A stretch of 64,000 nt of DNA, taken from the NCBI GenBank assembly GCA_009776955.1, contig WRMW01000001.1:310001-374000 (forward strand), given 5' to 3'. Each line of letters begins with the position of its first letter. The stretch's first letter is position 1. Positions 29,419 to 35,736 of the stretch are shown piece by piece. Below the pieces are notes generated by a model that saw only the letters and a program-made list of their open reading frames with translations, searched no databases and had not been told where the DNA came from. Source of the DNA: Clostridiales bacterium. Its GTDB lineage: Bacteria; Bacillota; Clostridia; Peptostreptococcales; Anaerovoracaceae. The translations under genes were made by a program, and so were the position numbers.

Positions 29419-30951
29419 ATGAAAGACCATAGTTCGACAAGAATGACCACAGCGGTTTTGTACGGCCGGTACTCGCCGGGGCGCAGGCAGAGGGAAAACG
29501 ACATCTCGATAGAGCAGCAGTTCCACGAAGCCCGCAATTATTGCCGGCGCAACAATATAAAAATTGTCGGCACCTATGAGGATCGTGCCAAGACCGGCAC
29601 AAAGGACAATCGTAAAGGCTTCCAGCAGATGATAGGCGACAGCGCGGATGGCAGGTTCAGCGCGGTGGTTATTTGGAAGATGGACCGGTTTGCTCGAAAC
29701 CGCGAGGACAGTGCTATCTACAAAGGCATCCTGCGCAGAAACGGCGTCCGCGTCATCTCCATCACAGAGCATATCCCCGAGACACCGGAGGGGATACTGA
29801 TCGAGGGCAACCTTGAGACGTATGCCGAGTTTTTCTCACGAAAGCTCTCGCAGGACATACGGCGCGGCCAAGAGTACAAAGCCGCCGAGGGGGAGGTGCT
29901 CGGCCCGCTGCCGCTCGGCTATCGGCGAGGGGCAGACAAAAAGCCTGAGATAGTGCCGGAAGAGGCCATCATCGTCAAAAGGGTGTTCAAGGACTATGCC
30001 GCAGGCAAGACGATAAAGACAATCGTCGCCGACCTTAATGCGCTATGCTACAAGACCAAGAGCCAAAATGCGTTCACGCGCTCATCGCTTGGACGGATAC
30101 TGCAAAACGAACGCTATCTTGGCATATATGTCTATGGAGATAAACGGATCCCGGGCGGCATGCCGCAGATGGTGGATCAAGACACATTCAATGCTTGCGC
30201 CAAGCGCATGGAAAAAGCCAAACCGCATCCCGCCGCATCCCGGCAGATGGACTATCCGCTCACTGGTAAGCTCCGCTGCGGCATATGCGACCGCCCCATG
30301 ACAGGCGAGAGCGGGCGCGGGCGCAACGGCACCACCTATCATTATTACAAATGCATTGACCAAAAGCGCGGCGCGGAATGCGACTGCAGGCCTGTCCCAA
30401 AGGCTGCCTGCGAGTATGAGATAGCGCGGGTCATCAGATGCGCCATCAATGAGGATACGGTCGCAGACCTGTCAGACCTTGCAATTGAGATCAGGGACTC
30501 GCGGGACGGTGGACAGATGAAAGAGGAGGCGGCAAGGCTGAAGCGCGACCTCGCCAAAGTGCAGCGCAAGATTAAAAACATCATGGATGCCATCGAGGAG
30601 GGGCTTGATACGCGATCTACAAAAGCGAAGCTACTCGAGCTTGAGGGACTGGAGGACGACATGCTTGACGCAATCGAGGAACTGTCGATAGAACGCGCCA
30701 CCATCACGCGGGAGCAAGTGCTGTACTTTTTCGAGCAGTTCACGGAAGGCTCCATTGATGATCCGGAGTTCCGTAAAAATCTGTTTGAGCAGTTTGTGTC
30801 CAAAGTAGAGCTTGATGGCGGCACGGTGCGGATAACCATCAATTACGCGCCCGAACAGCCGGTAAATGGCTACGTTTCCCAAATCACCCAAGACAAAGCC
30901 GAACCGCCTATAATTCGACGGTTCGGCTTTGAAACATTTGGTGGAGAATAG
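29419..30951 (+). CDS. Large serine recombinase (site-specific integrase)
   Basis: 510 residues. The resolvase catalytic domain opens with LYGRYSPGRRQRENDISIEQQ, giving S19 as nucleophile; further conserved arginines lie in WKMDRFARN. The recombinase domain follows (PLGYRRG...VFKDYAAGKTIKTIVADLN), then a zinc ribbon (CGICDRPM...YKC...CDC) and a C-terminal coiled coil (about 380-440). It should integrate and excise the element. Its last codons (T-F-G-G-E-stop) lie within the 3' end of tRNA-Ala, and a 12-bp hairpin (30895-30930) is part of its coding sequence. AGAGGGG precedes the ATG. Confidence 0.92.
   Translation: MKDHSSTRMTTAVLYGRYSPGRRQRENDISIEQQFHEARNYCRRNNIKIVGTYEDRAKTGTKDNRKGFQQMIGDSADGRFSAVVIWKMDRFARNREDSAIYKGILRRNGVRVISITEHIPETPEGILIEGNLETYAEFFSRKLSQDIRRGQEYKAAEGEVLGPLPLGYRRGADKKPEIVPEEAIIVKRVFKDYAAGKTIKTIVADLNALCYKTKSQNAFTRSSLGRILQNERYLGIYVYGDKRIPGGMPQMVDQDTFNACAKRMEKAKPHPAASRQMDYPLTGKLRCGICDRPMTGESGRGRNGTTYHYYKCIDQKRGAECDCRPVPKAACEYEIARVIRCAINEDTVADLSDLAIEIRDSRDGGQMKEEAARLKRDLAKVQRKIKNIMDAIEEGLDTRSTKAKLLELEGLEDDMLDAIEELSIERATITREQVLYFFEQFTEGSIDDPEFRKNLFEQFVSKVELDGGTVRITINYAPEQPVNGYVSQITQDKAEPPIIRRFGFETFGGE
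30895..30930 (-). terminator. Perfect 12-bp hairpin, probable tRNA-Ala terminator
   Basis: AAAGCCGAACCG (30895-30906) and CGGTTCGGCTTT (30919-30930) pair without mismatch. On the minus strand the stem lies 8 bp beyond the tRNA 3' end and ends in CTTTGTCTT. It also lies within the recombinase coding end. Confidence 0.6.
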
Positions 30952-31014
30952 CGGGCTCGAACCGCTGACCTCCTCCGTGCAAGGAAGGCGCTCTCCCAGC
31001 TGAGCTAATTCCCC
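30939..31014 (-). tRNA. tRNA-Ala (UGC)
   Basis: The minus strand reads GGGGAATTAGCTCAGC... and ends ...ATTCTCCACCA. The acceptor stem GGGGAAT/ATTCTCC pairs with one G-U; the anticodon stem CCTTC/GGAGG encloses loop CTTGCAC with anticodon TGC (30979-30981). The T-arm shows GTTCGAGC. Length is 76 nt with CCA encoded. The 3' 13 bp overlap the recombinase gene and mark the element's right end. Confidence 0.96.
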
Positions 31015-31038
31015 ACGCACAATCGCGTAGCGAACACT

Positions 31039-31068
31039 ATTAAAACTCATTTCACCATGAATTGTCAA
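31039..31068 (-). promoter_or_regulatory. Promoter of tRNA-Ala, sharing its -35 with the ribF promoter
   Basis: On the minus strand TTGACA (31068-31063), 18-bp spacer, TTTAAT (31044-31039), about 25 bp before the tRNA 5' end. The -35 hexamer overlaps that of the plus-strand ribF promoter by five bases. Confidence 0.65.
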
Positions 31069-31090
31069 CCACTTGTGCCTAATGTATAAT
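31062..31090 (+). promoter_or_regulatory. Sigma-A promoter of ribF
   Basis: TTGTCA (31062-31067), 17-bp spacer, TATAAT (31085-31090). Transcription is expected to start at about 31097, which is the A of the ribF ATG, so the mRNA would be leaderless. No flavin riboswitch can fit in. Confidence 0.75.
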
Positions 31091-31096
31091 CCTTTT

Positions 31097-32092
31097 ATGG
31101 AAATCTATCGCTCCGCATGCGAAATATCGGCCTTGCGGCCTGCCGCCATCGCCCTCGGTTTCTTCGATGGCATGCACCTAGGCCACACCGAACTTATCAG
31201 ACGCACGGTCGCCTTTGCCAAGGAGCGCGACCTATACGCAGCCGTCTTCACCTTCCGCGACCACCCGAAAAACATCATGACAGGGACGCTCGCCGTGCCC
31301 CGACTATCCACCGAGGCCGAAAAGCTCATCGCCCTCGAAACCCTTGGCATCGACTGCGTGTTCGACTTCGATTTTGCCGACGGGTTCCATGAGATGACGC
31401 CCGAGGCATTCGCGAAAGACCTTCTAAAAGACGCTTTTGCCGCCGAGGCCGTATTCTGCGGCTTCAACTTCCGCTTCGGCGCGGGCGCGACCGGCAGCAC
31501 CGACGTACTCGCCGCGTACGGCAAGGCTTTCGGCTTCGAGGCGTACGTGGTGGAGCCCATATACATAGACGGCCGCCTTGTCAGCTCCACCATTATACGC
31601 CACAGCGTAGGCGACGGCGATGTGGATACGGTCGCCCGCCTGCTCGGTCGCCCTTACGGCATCTCGGGCAATGTCGAACACGGGCGCCGGCTCGGCCGCT
31701 CTCTCGGCTTTCCAACCGCAAATATCATTCCGGAGCCTGGCCTAACCCTCCCTGCATTCGGCGTATACGTCACCGTAACCCTTGTAGACGGCGAATCCCG
31801 CCCATCCGTTTCAAACATCGGCATCAATCCCACAATATCCGCCGAAAACGCGGTGCGTATCGAAACCCATATCCTAGACACGGACACCGAGCTCTACAAC
31901 AAAAAAATTGTTGTATCCTTCCTGAAAATGCTACGCGAAGAGCGTCGTTTTGAAAGCGAGGAAGCGCTGAAAAAGCAAATCGCTACGGACGCTGAAGAAG
32001 CCCGCCGCTATCACTCATCCTGCGGTACTGCGCGATTTTCAGGACAATCGACAATGCGATCAACACTATCAGGTATACAGGAAACACCTTGA
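31097..32092 (+). CDS. ribF: Bifunctional riboflavin kinase / FAD synthetase
   Basis: Makes FMN and FAD from riboflavin. The nucleotidyltransferase domain has ALGFFDGMHLGHTELI (HxGH-type motif) and FNFRFGAGATGS; the kinase domain has GRPYGISGNVEHGRRLGRSLGFPTANI and FGVYVTVT. The start MEIYRS at 31097 fits family alignments; no Shine-Dalgarno precedes it. The last 23 residues after YHSS are not family-like and lie antisense to the end of the convergent transporter gene (110-bp overlap), so the stop was probably acquired by read-through. ribF usually follows truB in Firmicutes; here it is on the other strand, two genes away. Confidence 0.93.
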   Translation: MEIYRSACEISALRPAAIALGFFDGMHLGHTELIRRTVAFAKERDLYAAVFTFRDHPKNIMTGTLAVPRLSTEAEKLIALETLGIDCVFDFDFADGFHEMTPEAFAKDLLKDAFAAEAVFCGFNFRFGAGATGSTDVLAAYGKAFGFEAYVVEPIYIDGRLVSSTIIRHSVGDGDVDTVARLLGRPYGISGNVEHGRRLGRSLGFPTANIIPEPGLTLPAFGVYVTVTLVDGESRPSVSNIGINPTISAENAVRIETHILDTDTELYNKKIVVSFLKMLREERRFESEEALKKQIATDAEEARRYHSSCGTARFSGQSTMRSTLSGIQETP

Positions 32093-33230
32093 AGCCCGCG
32101 ATTCCCGCTATCACCCCCATCAACAGCGGCGCCAACGCAGTACCTAGGTTTGCGGCCGCCATCTGCAGCCCTATGATGCCCTGCGCGTTCTCCTTGCCGA
32201 CGATTGAAGGCACTTCATGTATAAGCAGCGGGAATGTCGGGCCTGCCGCGGCGCCGATGACCACAAGGCACAGCACGATCAGCGAATCCGGCGCAAAAAT
32301 AAGCGCGACCACCCCGGCAAGGGCTACAGGCATCGCTATGCGAATGACAACGCGGTCCGAAAATTTCATCGCCAAAAAGCCGCAGACAAATCGGCTTGCA
32401 ATCTGCGCCCCGAAGAAAAACGCCATCATGCCCGCCGCCGCGCCGGGCGTCATGCCCTTCTCGACGGTAAGAAAGCTTGTAGTCCAGAAAAAAATCACCA
32501 CCTCGAACGAGGCAAACACGAACATTATCAACGGGATGGCGACGCCCTCCGGCAAGCGCAACAGCTCGCGGTTTGACAAAGGCTTCGGGGGCGGCGTTGC
32601 AGGCACGTCTTTTGAGGCCGTGTCCGCTTCTGTTGCTTCTGCAGCTATGGCCGCACGGCCTGGGGCGCCCGGCTCATGCGCCTTCCAAAGCCGGAACGAC
32701 AAAGCCAGTATGACAAACACCACAAAAACCATCCCCGCATCGACCCTATACCCCATACGCCAGGAATCTTGCGTAAGTATGAAGTATGAAATGATGGCAG
32801 GCCCGATGGCGCACCCTGCCGCGTAGCTGCAATGCAGCCAGTTCATGGCCGACGCCGTGTAATGCTTTGCTACATACCCGTTTACACTGGAAACCGCGAT
32901 GCCGTTGAAAAACCCCAATATTGCGCCGCATACCGCCATAAACACAAAGCCGTGCAGGTAGGAAAACCACAGCACAGCCACCGCAACCATTGCAACTCCA
33001 ATGGAAATCGGAAGCCACGTATTGAAACGCGCTATCAAGGCCTTTGCGTTTGCCGCGCCTATGGTCCCCATCAGGTAAATGATCGTGGTAAGGATGCCTT
33101 GCAGGGAGATATTGACCCCGATTTCCGCGCTTATGGCAGGCCACGAGCTACCGAGCAGGGCGTTCGCGCTGCCCAGCCCGATAAAGATTAAAAATATGAC
33201 CGCCAACAATAAATAAATCTTCTTTTTCAT
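31983..33230 (-). CDS. Major facilitator superfamily transporter
   Basis: A 415-residue, 12-helix MFS permease. The N-terminal helices begin MKKKIYLLLAVIFLIFIGLGSANALLG, the SSWPAISAEIG loop and IARFNTW segment are MFS-like, and a charged cytoplasmic loop (residues about 195-220, rich in Ala/Glu/Thr) separates two six-helix halves. The first half resembles FucP/sugar-type carriers (GFFNGIAVSSVNGYVAKHY). Substrate unknown. It lies between truB and ribF, where no transporter is usual. Its 3' end overlaps ribF. Confidence 0.85.
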   Translation of the reverse strand: MKKKIYLLLAVIFLIFIGLGSANALLGSSWPAISAEIGVNISLQGILTTIIYLMGTIGAANAKALIARFNTWLPISIGVAMVAVAVLWFSYLHGFVFMAVCGAILGFFNGIAVSSVNGYVAKHYTASAMNWLHCSYAAGCAIGPAIISYFILTQDSWRMGYRVDAGMVFVVFVILALSFRLWKAHEPGAPGRAAIAAEATEADTASKDVPATPPPKPLSNRELLRLPEGVAIPLIMFVFASFEVVIFFWTTSFLTVEKGMTPGAAAGMMAFFFGAQIASRFVCGFLAMKFSDRVVIRIAMPVALAGVVALIFAPDSLIVLCLVVIGAAAGPTFPLLIHEVPSIVGKENAQGIIGLQMAAANLGTALAPLLMGVIAGIAGFKVFPVYLIVLIALSIVLKIAQYRRMSDSGGLLQRP

Positions 33231-33239
33231 AATCGCTGA

Positions 33240-34289
33240 TTATACCACGACTTTCATGGGCTTGATAATGTTGTTTTGTACGCTTCCGATACCTAAAAAG
33301 CATAGCGGCCCGTAAACCCGCATAATAATGCCGCTGCCGGCACAATTTTCGCCGCCGTAGGCACGATTGTCGCTGCCGTCGGCGTGACCCGCCACCGACC
33401 CGTTACTGGGGTCACAGGAGCGACTCCCTGCCACCGCCTGCCCCATCGCAAACGCCCGCGCCCCCGCTTCGTCCAGATCTGCGCGCTCCATCCACCCAAG
33501 CGCCCCATCCATCGGCAGCAATTCAGGCATCGGCACATCGTCCCCGCGCAGGCTGTCCAGAGCGACCGCCATATCTATCGAAAATCCGTCGCTTTTCAGT
33601 CGCCTGAGCCCGCTCATAACCGCCCCGCAGCCAAGGAGCCGCCCTGCGTCCGCGCACAGCGTCCGAACATACACCCCTTTCGAGCAATGCACGTCGAACT
33701 CCGCAACGCCTTTTGCAGGGTCAAGTTGATTTACCGTAATAAGTTTTATGTAAACATCTCGCTCCTTCACCAAAGCCTCGTCCACGCCTTCGCCGCGCCT
33801 TGCGTATTCATACAGCTTCCGTCCCCCGACCTTCACCGCCGAGTACATAGGCGGCCGCTGCTTCCCCGCCCCCTCAAAGGTTTTCAACACCCGCTCGACC
33901 TCGCCTGCGTCAATGCATCTTCCGTCATTGCGAGCGTAGCGAAGCAATCCAGTCTCCAGTCCCCCCGTGCCAGCGGACTCCAACTCCCCGCTCTCCACTG
34001 CACCGACGCCCCCCCTGGCTACCACCGTTCCCCAGATATCCTGCGTGTCGGTCTCCACCCCAAGCGTCATTTCCGCCCTATACACCTTCGCCTCGTCATC
34101 CCCAGGCGGCCCCGCATATTCAATCAGCCGCGTAGCCCTGCCTATAAACACCGGCAGCACGCCCGTCGCCATCGGGTCCAGCGTCCCTGTATGCCCTATC
34201 CTCCGCACCCCCGTCTTCCTCCGCAAAAAAGATACGACGTCATGCGACGTCATCTCCTGCGGCTTATCTATCACGATTATCCCATTCAC
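33240..34289 (-). CDS. truB: tRNA pseudouridine-55 synthase with two in-frame insertions
   Basis: Converts U55 of tRNAs to pseudouridine. The catalytic block GHTGTLDPMATGVL gives the nucleophile D38, and RPPMYSAVKVGGRKLYEYAR and KGVYVRTLC are typical. At 349 residues it is longer than the usual 300-315. The excess is in two places: residues about 92-128 between DIWGTVVAR and EVERVLKTFEG, containing LLRYARNDG encoded by a palindromic REP-like repeat, and residues about 288-320 in the C-terminal PUA region, rich in Ser/Gly/Asp. Both lie in surface loops, so activity may be kept. The start overlaps the rbfA-nrnA stop (ATGA). Confidence 0.92.
   Translation of the reverse strand: MNGIIVIDKPQEMTSHDVVSFLRRKTGVRRIGHTGTLDPMATGVLPVFIGRATRLIEYAGPPGDDEAKVYRAEMTLGVETDTQDIWGTVVARGGVGAVESGELESAGTGGLETGLLRYARNDGRCIDAGEVERVLKTFEGAGKQRPPMYSAVKVGGRKLYEYARRGEGVDEALVKERDVYIKLITVNQLDPAKGVAEFDVHCSKGVYVRTLCADAGRLLGCGAVMSGLRRLKSDGFSIDMAVALDSLRGDDVPMPELLPMDGALGWMERADLDEAGARAFAMGQAVAGSRSCDPSNGSVAGHADGSDNRAYGGENCAGSGIIMRVYGPLCFLGIGSVQNNIIKPMKVVV
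33384..33415. repeat. Inverted repeat within the second truB insertion
   Basis: GTGACCC (33384-33390) is the inverse of GGGTCAC (33409-33415). The stretch encodes the Ser/Gly/Asp-rich segment near residues 288-302 of TruB, absent from ordinary family members. Confidence 0.5.
33924..33952. repeat. REP-like palindromic repeat inserted in truB
   Basis: GTCATTGCGAGCG-TA-GCGAAGCAATCCAG has ATTGC/GCAAT arms around a GCG-rich centre. This widely dispersed intergenic repeat type here is translated as GLLRYARNDG (residues 114-123 of TruB). Related half-copies occur at 45299-45486. Confidence 0.75.
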
Positions 34290-35719
34290 AGCTTTTCCTG
34301 TAGGGACGGCAGTCTACCGCCCTCCAACTCAATCTCAAGCCGCCCCTTCACTTCCTTGCACGTCTCGTCCATCGAAAGCCCCGACGTGAACCCTGCCGCC
34401 CGCACATGCCCCCCGCCGCCAAACTCCGCCGCGAATGCCGCCACGTCAAACCAGCCCTTCGACCGCATCGACGCTTTTATCTTCCCGTCCGGCCTCTCAC
34501 GCAGGCACACCGCCACCTCGACCCCTATTATCCCACGCAGCGCCTCGCTCATGCCGTCCGTCTCGTCCTCCCCCGCGCCTAGCTCCGCAAGCGTGTCGGC
34601 GCATATATAGACCATCGCCGCCTTCCCGCCCGCAAAGATGTCGAGCGTGTTCAGCATCTCTCTCTGTGCAAAAAACTTCTCCGCTTTGATGTTTTGGTAC
34701 ACCTCTTGGTACACCGCATCGAAATCCGCCCCCGCCTCCAACAATTCCGCCGCTATGCGGTGTGTTTCCGCCGTAGTGTTCGTGTACTGGAATCGTCCCG
34801 TGTCCGTCACCACGCCTATATACAGCGCCGTCGCCACGCGCTCCGTAACAGGCAAGGACATCAGCCTAAGCAGCTTATAAACAATTTCCGCGGTAGCGGC
34901 CGTCCCTGGCTCGACGTAATTGTAGTCGCAACCAGGTTTCGTCACCGCATGGTGGTCGATGCACAGGCTCTCCGCCGCGCCATCGAACAGAGCCTCGCGC
35001 CCCTCAAGCCGCTCCAAATCCGCAAAATCCATCAATATGGCAAGATATGGGATTTGTTCCGCATCCTCGCCCCCATCAGCATCAGTGCCAGAATCAACAT
35101 CAGGATCCACGTCCAAGACCCGCTCCGCCTCGTCAGCCCCCACCACATACGCCGCCTTTATCATCGCAAGCGTCCTCGGCGGCTCGTCATCCACCACCAC
35201 CCACGCCTCGCGCCCTATCTCGCGCATGGCCTCCGCGAACGCCACAGCGGAGCCAAGCGTGTCCCCGTCCATATGCGCGTGCGTGAACAGCGCATACCGC
35301 TCGTAAGCGTCCACTATCTCAGGCAGCTCAGAAAACGCGACATCTCGCCCGATGGGCGCCTCGTCGGCAGGCAGGTCCAACCCGCCCAGCAGCTCGTCTA
35401 TGCGCTGCCCATAGCTCGCCGCCGCATCCACCTTGAACCGCAGTTCCGGCGCCCGCCTTATCCCAAGTTTGCGACCTATCTCGTTCCGTATAAAGCCCTT
35501 GGCTTTCTCAAACCCCGCCACCACGGCCGCCTCGTCCGCCCCAAGGCTAGTAAAATACACCGTCGCAAAACTCCCGTCCGATGTCGCCTTCACATAGGAT
35601 ATGCTTATAAGCCCGTCCTCGAACGCTGGGTCTTTCAGCTCGCGCGACAGAAGATCGCTCGCAATCTTCCGTATCTCCTCGCCGAGCCTCTCTCCTCGAA
35701 AATTCTGCTGTCTCCCCAT
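34286..35719 (-). CDS. rbfA-nrnA: Fusion of ribosome-binding factor A and NrnA-type DHH phosphoesterase
   Basis: A 477-residue protein in one continuous frame. Residues 1-115 are RbfA (RGERLGEEIRKIASDLLSRELKDP...SYVKATSDGSFATVYFTSLG...RAPELRFKVDAAASYGQRIDELL), the 30S maturation factor. Residues about 140-330 are a DHH domain (THAHMDGDTLGS at 146-157; DHH at 255-257), and the C terminus is DHHA1 with FGGGGHVRAAGF. NrnA proteins degrade nano-RNA and pAp. In most Firmicutes rbfA and nrnA are separate neighbours. Residues 208-222 (DVDSGTDADGGEDAE) are an acidic low-complexity insertion in the DHH domain. Confidence 0.9.
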   Translation of the reverse strand: MGRQQNFRGERLGEEIRKIASDLLSRELKDPAFEDGLISISYVKATSDGSFATVYFTSLGADEAAVVAGFEKAKGFIRNEIGRKLGIRRAPELRFKVDAAASYGQRIDELLGGLDLPADEAPIGRDVAFSELPEIVDAYERYALFTHAHMDGDTLGSAVAFAEAMREIGREAWVVVDDEPPRTLAMIKAAYVVGADEAERVLDVDPDVDSGTDADGGEDAEQIPYLAILMDFADLERLEGREALFDGAAESLCIDHHAVTKPGCDYNYVEPGTAATAEIVYKLLRLMSLPVTERVATALYIGVVTDTGRFQYTNTTAETHRIAAELLEAGADFDAVYQEVYQNIKAEKFFAQREMLNTLDIFAGGKAAMVYICADTLAELGAGEDETDGMSEALRGIIGVEVAVCLRERPDGKIKASMRSKGWFDVAAFAAEFGGGGHVRAAGFTSGLSMDETCKEVKGRLEIELEGGRLPSLQEKL

Positions 35720-35736
35720 TTCGTCATGCTACCTCG

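Larger units (their letters stand above)
25939..30946. mobile_element. Integrated element of about 5 kb at tRNA-Ala, with serine recombinase
   Basis: The cargo between the nucleoside genes and tRNA-Ala has different character from its surroundings: two small XRE regulators, operators, gene remnants, a SWIM protein, an AbiF-like protein and a large serine recombinase, all on the plus strand. The right end lies in the tRNA 3' end, and the recombinase gene stops inside the tRNA. TGGTGGAG, the tRNA 3' terminus, recurs at 25939-25946 and could be the left junction; at 8 bp this may be chance. A hairpin precedes each copy. No transfer, replication or structural phage genes are present, so it is a small or decayed element. 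Confidence 0.55.

Noticed and set aside
25939-30946. Complete prophage or conjugative element
   Set aside because: No capsid, tail, portal, relaxase, coupling ATPase or replication genes are present.
31069-31096. FMN riboswitch before ribF
   Set aside because: The predicted transcript starts at the ATG, leaving no room for an aptamer.
33384-34610. 408-codon plus-strand frame across truB
   Set aside because: Antisense to TruB and RbfA-NrnA; Arg/Pro/His-rich with no domain pattern.
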